64,000 bases of DNA from Marthasterias glacialis. Lineage: Eukaryota; Echinodermata; Asteroidea; Forcipulatida; Asteriidae. Under the pieces are notes generated by a model. That model did no database searches. It was not told where the DNA came from and saw only the letters and a list, made by a program, of their open reading frames with translations. The translations under genes and the position numbers were made by a program. This document shows positions 53,427-61,252 of this stretch, piece by piece (positions within the stretch are counted from its first letter, which is position 1; every line of letters begins with the position of its first letter). The DNA is taken from assembly GCA_911728455.2 (NCBI GenBank), contig OU452229.1, forward strand, positions 12,068,878 to 12,132,877, written 5' to 3'.

Positions 53427-53444
53427 TGGGGGCCTGTCCGGGAA
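53427..53444 (+). other. Primer-binding site, tRNA-Pro-like
   Basis: TGGGGGCCTGTCCGGGAA begins 4 nt after the end of the LTR. It matches the classical tRNA-Pro primer-binding sequence at about 15 of 18 positions (an inverted CT/TC pair and the last base differ). Minus-strand DNA synthesis would be primed here. The remaining leader to the gag start (53445-53532) holds nothing else I recognise. Confidence 0.75.
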
Positions 53445-53532
53445 GAACAAAAACAAGCTAAAATCTTCTTGATATTATCAGACAGGGTCACATACTTTGT
53501 AATACTGTTGACATTTACATCGTAGAATTATT

Positions 53533-54882
53533 ATGGCTAAGTTCGATGCTCAAGCTTTCGTAGAGACAGAAGATTTGTCATACGATAAACTGCGACTGCT
53601 GACAAAAGAAGAGTTGCATGAAGTTGGAAAATTCCTTCATCTAGAAATTTCTCGGGGTATAAAGAAACCCAAATTAGTGAGTGTTCTTGCCGAAAATTTG
53701 AATCTTGAAATGCCCGAGCCATTGCAAAGTACCGATAGGGAAATTGAGCTGGCCAAAATTGAGCTAGAAAAAGAAAGGCTCAGGCTCGAATTTGAAGAAA
53801 AAGAAAAAGAAAAGGAAAGAGAAGAAAAAGAAAAGGAAAGAGAAGAAAAACAAAAGGAAAGAGAAGAAAAAGAAAAGGAAAGAGAAGAAAAACAAAAGGA
53901 AAGAGAAGAAAAAGAAAAAGAACGAGAACACGAACTAAGAAAGCTTGAACTCGAACATGAGCTTAAATTGAAAGAACTGGAATTGAGTGTCAAAAAAGAT
54001 ACATCGAAAGAAAAGTCTCCCTCTAGTTTTGATCTAGCAAAAATTGTGAGGTTAGTGCCGAAATTCAATGAACAAGATGTTGAAATGTATTTCTTGTCTT
54101 TTGAGAAAACTGCCAAAAAGCTGGATTGGCCAGAAAAATATTGGCCTTTGCTGTTACAAAGCACATTTGTGGGTAAAGCTCAAAAGGTTTACGCCACACT
54201 TTCAGAGGAACAATGTAGTGTGTATGCTACTGTAAAGGCAGCTATTTTGACTGCGTATGAATTGGTTCCTGAGGCCTATAGGCAGAAATTTCGAAAAATG
54301 ACTAGATCACATGGCCAGACCTTTGTCGAATATGCTAGACAAAAGGAGATTGTTTTCGATCGATGGTATCGTTCTCTGAAAATCGAGAAGAGTTTTGATG
54401 AGTTAAAAGAAGTTGTGCTCTTGGAGGAGTTCAAAAATAGTGTCCCTCCAAATATTAAAACACACTTGGAAGAACATCACATCACTAAAGTGAAGAAAGC
54501 GGCAGTGGCTGCTGATGATTATGAATTAACTCACAAATTCAATACTGGCAAAAATACTTACCAGTTTAAAGGTTCCCATAAAACCGGGGAAAAGGGCAAG
54601 TCGGGTTCTGAGGCACAGTCTAGCACTGAAACTCCTGGTTTGCCGACGAGTGAGGCCAAGGAGGATAAAAAGAAGAAGTTCTCCATCGAGTGTAACTATT
54701 GTCATAAGAAGGGTCATAAGAAGGCGAATTGTTTCAAGTTCATCGCTGATGAGCGAGACCGTTCTGACAAGCCAGTTGCTTTTGTCCGTAAGAACCCTCT
54801 ACTTCGTGTGAAGTCCGGTGAGGCCGATGGAAACCGTGTTTCTTCTTCGAAGGTGGTTGATAATTTTGATAAAGTTAATTAA
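53533..54882 (+). CDS. gag: Gag polyprotein of the Gypsy element
   Basis: A 449-residue structural protein that would form the particle and package RNA. Residues 1-60 are a short helical N-terminal region. Residues 68-155 are extremely rich in E, K and R and should form a long coiled coil, including heptads EEKxKER at 97-131. Residues about 165-335 resemble the SCAN-like capsid region of Gmr1-type Gag, with conserved aromatic positions. Residues 387-400 form a CCHC zinc knuckle, C-x2-C-x4-H-x4-C, in a lysine-rich nucleocapsid tail. The ATG at 53533 is the first good start, about 90 bp after the primer-binding site, and the frame is intact. It stops at TAA 54880-54882, just before pol. The SCAN-like assignment rests on recognition, not a search. 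Confidence 0.9.
   Translation: MAKFDAQAFVETEDLSYDKLRLLTKEELHEVGKFLHLEISRGIKKPKLVSVLAENLNLEMPEPLQSTDREIELAKIELEKERLRLEFEEKEKEKEREEKEKEREEKQKEREEKEKEREEKQKEREEKEKEREHELRKLELEHELKLKELELSVKKDTSKEKSPSSFDLAKIVRLVPKFNEQDVEMYFLSFEKTAKKLDWPEKYWPLLLQSTFVGKAQKVYATLSEEQCSVYATVKAAILTAYELVPEAYRQKFRKMTRSHGQTFVEYARQKEIVFDRWYRSLKIEKSFDELKEVVLLEEFKNSVPPNIKTHLEEHHITKVKKAAVAADDYELTHKFNTGKNTYQFKGSHKTGEKGKSGSEAQSSTETPGLPTSEAKEDKKKKFSIECNYCHKKGHKKANCFKFIADERDRSDKPVAFVRKNPLLRVKSGEADGNRVSSSKVVDNFDKVN
53794..53925 (+). repeat. 21-bp minisatellite inside gag
   Basis: Codons 97-131 are five tandem copies of a 21-bp unit encoding EEKEKER or EEKQKER, alternating E, Q, E, Q, E at the fourth residue, so the next order is 42 bp. 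Codons 88-96 are a related 9-residue variant. Because 21 bp is seven codons, expansion or contraction keeps both the frame and the coiled-coil heptad. Confidence 0.9.
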
Positions 54883-54890
54883 ATCTATAA

Positions 54891-56780
54891 GGATTTCGTG
54901 TATCGTGGTGTGGTGTCGCGTGTGGGTTGGATGAGGCCGACAGTCCAGTTGTTATCCTAAGGGATACAGGCGCGTCACAGTCACTGATGCTGGAGGATGT
55001 GTTGTCATTGTCTCCACAAAGTTCGTTGAATGCAACAATGTTGATTCAAGGTATTAGGGGTAATTTTATGCCTGTCCCGTTGCATAGGGTTAATTTGAAA
55101 TGTGATTTGTTCACTGGCCCTGTGGTTGTTGGAGTTGTTCCTAGTCTGCCTATACAAGGGGTGGAGTTTTTGCTAGGGAATGACGTTGCGGGAGGTAAAG
55201 TGTCGGCATCCCCTATTGTCTCTGGTAGTCCCGCGGAGGAGCCAGATATTCAGTCTCTGGAGGAGAAGTTTCCAGAAACTTTCCCTGAGTGTGCAGTGAC
55301 GAGATCTCAGATGAGACGGATGGAACAGGAGGCTGCGGAGTCAGTGCCTATAGAGGAGGACTCTGGTGTTTGGCTGGCTGAAACTTTCTTCAATAATTTG
55401 GAAGAAGATGAGGGAGTGTCTCAAGATGCTAAGTTTAGCCGATCCTCACTTATTGAGCAGCAGAAAGCGGACCCAGTTTTGAGGGGGCTCGCCCAGACCG
55501 CGTGTTCTGAGGAAGAAGCCAAGGGGGTTCCGGAATGCTACTACGTCAAGTCCGGCGTTTTGATGAGGAAATGGAGACCTACTCAAAGACCAGCTGATGA
55601 AGAATGGAGTGTTGTCCATCAAATTGTTGTCCCTCCATGTTACCGTGATGAGATCTTGAGAATTGCTCACGAAATTCCGGTTGCAGGTCATCTTGGCATC
55701 AGGAAGACTCAAGCTAGAGTCATGGCTCATTTTTATTGGCCGAAGCTTCACCGAGATGTGGTGGAATTCATCAAGACGTGTCATACATGTCAGGTGGTGG
55801 GAAAGCCACAGCCATCAATTAAGCCTGCACCATTGATACCGATTCCTGCTTTTGAGGAGCCATTTTCGAGAGTCCTCCTGGATTGTGTTGGTCCTCTACC
55901 ACGAACGAAGTCGGGACATCAGTTTTTGTTGACCATTATGGATCTCTCCACTAGGTTCCCAGAGGCCATTCCATTGAGGAGAATTACAGCCAAGGTTGTT
56001 GTGGAGGCTCTTATGCAGTTTTTCACGAGATATGGCTTGCCGAAAGAAGTGCAGTCCGATCAAGGGTCTAACTTCATGTCAGGTGTATTTCAGGAAGTTC
56101 TGCATGAGCTGGGAATTAAGCAAGTGAAATCGTCGGCGTATCACCCACAGTCTCAAGGGGCTTTAGAGAGGTACCACCAAACCCTCAAGAATATGATAAG
56201 AGCCTACTGTGAAGATTTTCCAGAAGATTGGGACAAGGGAGTTCCATTTCTCTTATTTGCGACCAGGGATTCACCGAACGAGTCGACTGGTTTTACCCCG
56301 TTTGAGTTGGTGTACGGTCACGACGTGAGGGGGCCTTTGAAACTCATCAAGGAGAGGTTTCTGGCAGAGGACAACGAGACCAATCTGCTCGACTATGTGT
56401 CTAATTTTAGGGAGAGGCTGTCCAAAGCTTGCTCTGTGGCACAAGAACATCTGAAGGCGTCTCAGCAGGCGATGAAGACCAGAGCTGATATGAAGTCCGA
56501 AGTTCGCATCTTCAAACCTGGTGAAAAAGTGCTTGTGCTGTTGCCTCTGCCTGGCGAACCCCTAAAAGCCAAATTCAGTGGGCCCTACTGTGTCAAAAAG
56601 AAACTCAACGAAGTTAATTATGTAATCAGTACCCCAGATCGAAGAAAGAGTCAAAGAGTTTGTCATGTGAACATGCTTAAGAAATATTACGAACGTGATA
56701 ATTCGGGTCAATCTGTGGGGGTAGCTGTCGTTGAGTCATATGATGACAATTCAAATGATGAAGAGTTTAGAGTATTGTAA
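54891..56780 (+). CDS. pol: Pol fragment: protease and integrase, no RT/RNase H
   Basis: Open from 54891 (after a TAA at 54888) to the TAA at 56778. It has no ATG before the protease motif, so the start is unresolved. Numbering from the TTG at 54927: aspartic protease DTG at 13-15 in ILRDTGAS, and a probable second protease strand around 78-88 (GVEFLLGND). A linker follows, then the integrase zinc finger H248-x6-H255 with C285-x2-C288. The catalytic triad is D319, D378, E414 with the D-35-E spacing intact. A GPY/F-type C-terminus lies at 551-554 in SGPY. No chromodomain is seen. The usual Gypsy order would put RT-RH between protease and integrase; the 150-residue linker is too short and has no RT motif. 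Pol lies in the -1 frame relative to gag and the frames do not overlap, so simple frameshifting cannot join them in this copy. Confidence 0.88.
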   Translation, partial: GFRVSWCGVACGLDEADSPVVILRDTGASQSLMLEDVLSLSPQSSLNATMLIQGIRGNFMPVPLHRVNLKCDLFTGPVVVGVVPSLPIQGVEFLLGNDVAGGKVSASPIVSGSPAEEPDIQSLEEKFPETFPECAVTRSQMRRMEQEAAESVPIEEDSGVWLAETFFNNLEEDEGVSQDAKFSRSSLIEQQKADPVLRGLAQTACSEEEAKGVPECYYVKSGVLMRKWRPTQRPADEEWSVVHQIVVPPCYRDEILRIAHEIPVAGHLGIRKTQARVMAHFYWPKLHRDVVEFIKTCHTCQVVGKPQPSIKPAPLIPIPAFEEPFSRVLLDCVGPLPRTKSGHQFLLTIMDLSTRFPEAIPLRRITAKVVVEALMQFFTRYGLPKEVQSDQGSNFMSGVFQEVLHELGIKQVKSSAYHPQSQGALERYHQTLKNMIRAYCEDFPEDWDKGVPFLLFATRDSPNESTGFTPFELVYGHDVRGPLKLIKERFLAEDNETNLLDYVSNFRERLSKACSVAQEHLKASQQAMKTRADMKSEVRIFKPGEKVLVLLPLPGEPLKAKFSGPYCVKKKLNEVNYVISTPDRRKSQRVCHVNMLKKYYERDNSGQSVGVAVVESYDDNSNDEEFRVL

Positions 56781-56946
56781 ATAGTTATAGTGCCATTCAT
56801 TATTTTCTGTGTAACCAGTTGGAGTTTAATTTGACTCACCTTAGCTAAATCGAAAGAGGTATTTTGTCGTAAGTTTTATGATAAGCTTATGTTAAAGTTT
56901 TTTTTTTGTGAAACGAAAATTTCCTCCGAAAATTTTCTTTTCTTAT
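56781..56946 (+). other. 3' untranslated region of the element
   Basis: About 165 bp, AT-rich, with no ORF and no trace of reverse transcriptase. It holds a T9 run near 56899 and a short inverted repeat around 56920-56940 (AAAATTT facing AAATTTT). Confidence 0.6.
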
Positions 56947-56955
56947 GGGGGGAGA
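56947..56955 (+). other. Polypurine tract
   Basis: GGGGGGAGA lies directly against the TGTTA start of the 3' LTR, the expected position for the plus-strand primer. Confidence 0.85.
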
Positions 56956-56987
56956 TGTTATAATACAACACATAAGCTTCAATGTAC
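56956..56987 (+). repeat. 3' LTR, first 32 bp only
   Basis: TGTTATAATACAACACATAA and the next 12 bases equal the start of the full LTR, after which satellite sequence in inverted orientation begins. It keeps the TG end that the 5' LTR has lost. The final C is shared by both sides of the junction. Confidence 0.92.
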
Positions 56988-57051
56988 TGACAAGTCTAAC
57001 ACTGTTGGAAAGCCCATGAGCAGGGCTTTCCAACAGTGTTAGACTTGTCAG
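56987..57051. repeat. Perfect 29-bp inverted repeat at the LTR/satellite junction
   Basis: The left arm 56987-57015 is the exact reverse complement of the right arm 57023-57051, with a 7-bp spacer ATGAGCA. The right arm is ordinary satellite. In normal monomers only the inner 9 bp (GGAAAGCCC facing GGGCTTTCC) are inverted; here 20 further bases have been added on the left. This is what a fold-back copying event would leave. Confidence 0.95.
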
Positions 57052-58415
57052 TTTCCCGCCAATACCTTGGGAGATAGAGCCGTTGCTAAGTCTTGTTTTC
57101 ATTCTGTTACAGCTTCGTGTACAAAAGTGCCATTAGACAGGCGTTTGAAGCGCATTCGGAGCAGCCCTGCTCCCTGGTGGTTTCAAGACGGAAGATGGCC
57201 CTGGCTGGCCGGGAAAACCAGATTTTCGGATGCAAGACTATGGCAGCTACCTACAGGTACAAGAAATTTCTCTCTAGCCCCAGTATTTCTGGATTTATTG
57301 GTCGTGGCGCAGCCGACTACTTTTTGCGGCGTTTTTTTGCTGGCTTCGGTCCAGCAGACATGTAGTTGCCTTGGCTATTGTTGACGTACACACAGCATGG
57401 CCGTATTCACTGGACATCATCGGGGTGTCCTCACTCCGCGGTCCCTGGCATCCTCCCTGTTTATCCCAAACCCCCAAGACCGGCATTTTCGGAAAGCCCA
57501 TGAGCAGGGCTTTCCAACAGTGTTAGACTTGTCAGTTTCCCGCCAATACTTTGGGAGATAGAGCCGTTGCTAAGTCTTGTTTTCATTCTGTTACAGCTTC
57601 GTGTACAAAAGTGCCATTAGACAGGCGTTTGAAGCGCATTCGGAGCAGCCCTGCTCCCTGGTGGTTTCAAGACGGAAGATGGCCCTGGCTGGCCGGGAAA
57701 ACCAGATTTTCGGATGCAAGACTGTGGCAGCTACCTACAGGTACAAGAAATTTCTCTCTAGCCCCAGTATTTCTGGATTTATTGGCCGTGGCGCAGCCGA
57801 CTACTTTTTGCGGCGTTTTTTTGCTGGCTTCGGTCCAGCACACATGTAGTTGCCTTGGCTATTGTTGACGTACACACAGCATGGCCGTATTCACTGGACA
57901 TCATCGGGGTGTCCTCACACCGCGGTCCCTGGCATCCTCCCTGTTTATCCCAAACCCCCAAGATCGGCATTTTCTGAAAGCCAATGAGCAGGGCTTTCCA
58001 ACAGTGTCAGACCTGTCAGTTTCCCGCCATTACTTTGGGAGATAGAGCCATTGCAAAGTCTTGTTTTCATTCTGTTACAGCTTCGTGTACAAAAGTGCCA
58101 TTAGACAGGCGTTTGAAGCGCATTCGGAGCAGCCCTGCTCCCTGGTGGTTTCAAGACGGAAGATGTCCCTGGTTGGCCAGGAAAACCAGATTTTCGGATG
58201 CAGGACTATGGCAGCTACCTGCAGGTACAAGAAATTTCTCTCTAGCCCTAGTATTTCTGGATTTATTGGCTGTGGCGCAGCCGACTACTTTTTTCGGCGT
58301 TTTTTTGCTGGCTTCGGTCCAGCACACATGTAGTTGCCTTGGCTATTGTTGACGTACACACAGCATGGCCGTATTCACTGGACATCATCGGGGTGTCCTC
58401 ACTCCGCGGTCCCTG
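57016..58415. repeat. Satellite between the broken element and the solo LTR
   Basis: Units start at 57016, 57500 and 57984; the last is cut by the solo LTR. The unit at 57016 shares private variants (TACCTTGGG, GGTCGTGGC, AGCAGACATG) with the one at 59298, right of the solo LTR. The units at 57500 and 57984 share GACTGTGGC, CTCACACCGCGG, AGATCGGC, CAGACCTGTC and ATTGCAAAG with those at 51681 and 52165, left of the 5' LTR. The segment therefore contains a duplication junction. Confidence 0.92.
58412..58415. other. Left target-site duplication of the solo LTR
   Basis: CCTG directly before TGTTATAAT, matching CCTG directly after the LTR. Confidence 0.85.
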
Positions 58416-58615
58416 TGTTATAATACAACACATAAGCTTCAATGTACGGCGCACACGCGGTTATGCATGGTGTCCCAAATTCCAGTGACCTTCTATGTTT
58501 GGCTCAGTGCCAGCTGTAGTAAGATTATTTTTGTGAATGAGAAACTTCTAGGGCACATGGATTCTTGGAATAATGACTTTGCATAAATTAAATAGGAATG
58601 TCTAGAATCAGATTT

Positions 58616-58633
58616 TTCTAGAAGGTCTAAGAA
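58616..58633 (+). promoter_or_regulatory. Heat-shock-element-like array in the solo LTR
   Basis: Same four-unit TTC/GAA pattern as in the 5' LTR, unchanged. Confidence 0.4.
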
Positions 58634-58637
58634 TTAG

Positions 58638-58645
58638 TATAAATA
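58638..58645 (+). promoter_or_regulatory. TATA box of the solo LTR
   Basis: TATAAATA, identical in position and context to the 5' LTR. If active, it would drive transcription rightwards into the satellite. Confidence 0.6.
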
Positions 58646-59112
58646 CAGGCAGAGCAAATCTGGATTCTTTTAAGGACTAGCATTGAGAGAAGTTCGACAT
58701 ATGCGTCCCCAGAGAGTGTTAAGAAACTACATAGCGGTGTAGCTGTTTCTTAGTCAAAAAGTGACTGAGAGTTGTTTAAGCTGAATTGTGTATCGGGAGA
58801 GACAGTTTCTTGTGAGCTGAGGGCAGTTCAAGTTGGGATCATCGGTTCCCTTGCGACGGTCAAGCCTTCGCAGTGTTTATTCGTCTCGAGACCGGTTGTT
58901 TGTGGCAGCTTATTTTTGTGCACCGATTTGTGGACTGAACTGTTCCAGTTGGAGTCCGCCGTTTCTTCGATGTAGTGTGAAGCTCTTGCCTGTAGAATCT
59001 TCTGGGTTCTTTTTGTAAGATCATTCTTGATTGTTTGCTCTTAGCCTTGTAAATTAGTTTTGATCCACATTTATTTGTATCATTATCTTTAACGGATTAA
59101 GAGTAATATTTC

Positions 59113-59118
59113 ATTAAA
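59113..59118 (+). terminator. Probable poly(A) signal of the solo LTR
   Basis: ATTAAA followed by GT-rich sequence, at the same place as in the 5' LTR. Confidence 0.45.
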
Positions 59119-59241
59119 TCTTACTTGTTTTGTGTTCTTTATATCAGTGTGATCTTGTTTGATCTTTTGTTGCGTCTGAGAAAAGTCAAATTTTTCGGAT
59201 AACCGACATTCGGATGGTTTGGGGATTTTCGGATCGTAACA

Positions 59242-59245
59242 CCTG
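59242..59245. other. Right target-site duplication of the solo LTR
   Basis: CCTG followed by GCATCC, the continuation of the monomer interrupted at 58415. Confidence 0.85.
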
Positions 59246-60634
59246 GCATCCTCCCTGTTTATCCCAAACCCCCAAGACCGGCATTTTCGGAAAGCCCATG
59301 AGCAGGGCTTTCCAACAGTGTTAGACTTGTCAGTTTCCCGCCAATACCTTGGGAGATAGAGCCGTTGCTAAGTCTTGTTTTCATTCTGTTACAGCTTCGT
59401 GTACAAAAGTGCCATTAGACAGGCGTTTGAAGCGCATTCGGAGCAGCCCTGCTCCCTGGTGGTTTCAAGACGGAAGATGGCCCTGGCTGGCCGGGAAAAC
59501 CAGATTTTCGGATGCAAGACTATGGCAGCTACCTACAGGTACAAGAAATTTCTCTCTAGCCCCTCTATTTCTGGATTTATTGGTCGTGGCGCAGCCGACT
59601 ACTTTTTGCGGCGTTTTTTTGCTGGCTTCGGTCCAGCAGACATGTAGTTGCCTTGGCTATTGTTGACGTACACACAGCATGGCCGTATTCACTGGACATC
59701 ATCGGGGTGTCCTCACTCCGCGGTCCCTGGCATCCTCCCTGTTTATCCCAAACCCCCAAGACTGGCATTTTCTGAAAGCCAATGAGCAGGGCTTTCCAAC
59801 AGTGTCAGACTTGTTAGTTTCCCGCCAATACTTTGGGAGATAGAGCCGTTGCTAAGTCTTGTTTTCATTCTGTTACAGCTTCGTGTACAAAAGTGCCATT
59901 AGACAGGCGTTTGAAGCGCATTCGGAGCAGCCCTGCTCCCTGGTGGTTTCAAGACGGAAGATGGCCCTGGATGGCCGGGAAAACCAGATTTTCGGATGCA
60001 AGACTATGGCAGCTACCTACAGGTACAAGAAATTTCTCTCTAGCCCCATTATTTCTGGATTTATTGGCCGTGGTGCAGCCGACTTCTTTTTTCGGCGTTT
60101 TTTCGCTGGCTTCGGTCCAGCACACATGTAGTTGCCTTGGCTATTGTTGACGTACACACAGCATGGCCGTATGCACTGGACATCATCGGGGTGTCCTCAC
60201 TCCGCGGTCCCTGGCATCCTCCCTGTTTATCCCAAACCCCCGAGACCGGCATTTTCTGAAAGCCAATGAGCAGGGCTTTCCAACAGTGTCAGGCTTGTCA
60301 GTTTCCCGCCAATACTTTGGGAGATAGAGCCGTTGCTAAGTCTTGTTTTCATTCTGTTACAGCTTCGTGTACAAAAGTGCCATTAGACATGCGTTTGAAG
60401 CGCATTCGGAGCAGCCCTGCTCCCTGGTGGTTTCAAGACGGAAGATGGCCCTGGCTGGCCGGGAAAACCAGATTTTCGGATGCAAGACTATGGCAGCTAC
60501 CTACAGGTACAAAACATTTCTCTCTAGCCCCATTATTTCTGGATTTATGGGCTGTGGCGCAGCCGACTACTTTTTGCGGCGTTTTCTTGCTAGCTTCGGT
60601 CCAGCACACATGTAGTTGCCTTGGCTATTGTTGA

Positions 60635-60943
60635 CTAGCCGTTGCTAAGTCTTGTTTTCATTCTGTTACAGCTTCGTGTACAAAAGTGCCATTAGACAGG
60701 CGTTTGAAGCGCATTCGGAGCAGCCCTGCTCCCTGGTGGTTTCAAGACGGAAGATGGCCCTGGCTGGCCGGGAAAACCAGATTTTCGGATGCAAGACTAT
60801 GGCAGCTACCTACAGGTACAAAAAATTTCTCTCTAGCCCCATTATTTCTGGATTTATGGGCTGTGGCGCAGCCGACTACTTTTTGCGGCGTTTTCTTGCT
60901 AGCTTCGGTCCAGCACACATGTAGTTGCCTTGGCTATTGTTGA
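60635..60943 (+). repeat. 309-bp short monomer
   Basis: GGCTATTGTTGAC is joined to TAGCCGTTGCTAAG, removing 175 bp that include the usual monomer anchor. A second 309-bp unit follows directly, and both recur 1586 bp downstream (junctions at 62221 and 62530). The short form is itself being amplified in tandem. Confidence 0.92.
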
Positions 60944-61252
60944 CTAGCCGTTGCTAAGTCTTGTTTTCATTCTGTTACAGCTTCGTGTACAAAAGTGCCA
61001 TTAGACAGGCGTTTGAAGCGTATTCGGAGCAGCCGCGCTCCCTGGGGGTTTCAAGACGGAAGATGGCCCTGGCTGGCCGGAAAAACCAGATTTTCGGATG
61101 CAAGACTATGGCAGCTACCTACAGGTACAAGAAATTTCTCTCTAGCCCCTCTATTTCTGGATTTATTGGTCGTGGCGCAGCCGACTACTTTTTGCGGCGT
61201 TTTTTTGCTGGCTTCGGTCCAGCAGACATGTAGTTGCCTTGGCTATTGTTGA
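60944..61252 (+). repeat. 309-bp short monomer, second of the pair
   Basis: Begins at the same junction as the preceding unit but has its own variants (CGTATTCGG, CCGCGCTCCCTGGGGG, CCGGAAAAACC) and the CCCCTCTATTTC/AGCAGACATG end seen in the unit at 59298. After GTTGAC it returns to the normal GTACACAC sequence. Confidence 0.88.

Larger units (their letters stand above)
52597..56987 (+). mobile_element. Gmr1-like Ty3/Gypsy LTR retrotransposon, defective
   Basis: The order is LTR, primer-binding site, gag with a zinc knuckle, protease-integrase ORF, polypurine tract, then the first 32 bp of a 3' LTR. Integrase directly follows protease and no reverse transcriptase or RNase H is present anywhere. 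A direct PR-IN link is characteristic of the Gmr1 group, where RT-RH lies downstream of integrase; here that part is absent, so the copy cannot reverse-transcribe itself. Other defects are a gag/pol frame break, the missing rest of the 3' LTR, and a C in place of the first T of the 5' LTR. The left flank ends in CCTG, the target-site copy also seen around the solo LTR at 58416. Confidence 0.88.
58416..59241 (+). mobile_element. Solo LTR of the same element (826 bp)
   Basis: A complete LTR from TGTTA to TAACA with no internal region, flanked by CCTG on both sides; removing it and one CCTG restores the monomer sequence exactly. It lies at the same base of the monomer as the 5' LTR at 52597 and differs from it at two positions. 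The family explanation is recombination between the two LTRs of a full element. Same site and shared flanks show that it is a copy of the same insertion and not a second one. Confidence 0.93.

Noticed and set aside
53637-54164. Minus-strand serine/phenylalanine-rich ORF of 175 codons
   Set aside because: It is the complement of the GAA/AAA-rich gag coiled coil, so its openness is compositional.
54927-54929. TTG at 54927 as the true start of pol
   Set aside because: No reason to use a non-ATG start; the frame is open from 54891 and the protease context suggests it was once continuous with upstream sequence.
55446-55784. Minus-strand ORF of 112 codons inside pol
   Set aside because: Shadow of the well-supported integrase frame.
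58416-59241. A second, independent LTR insertion
   Set aside because: Same target base, same orientation and shared private variants in the flanking monomers show duplication of one insertion.
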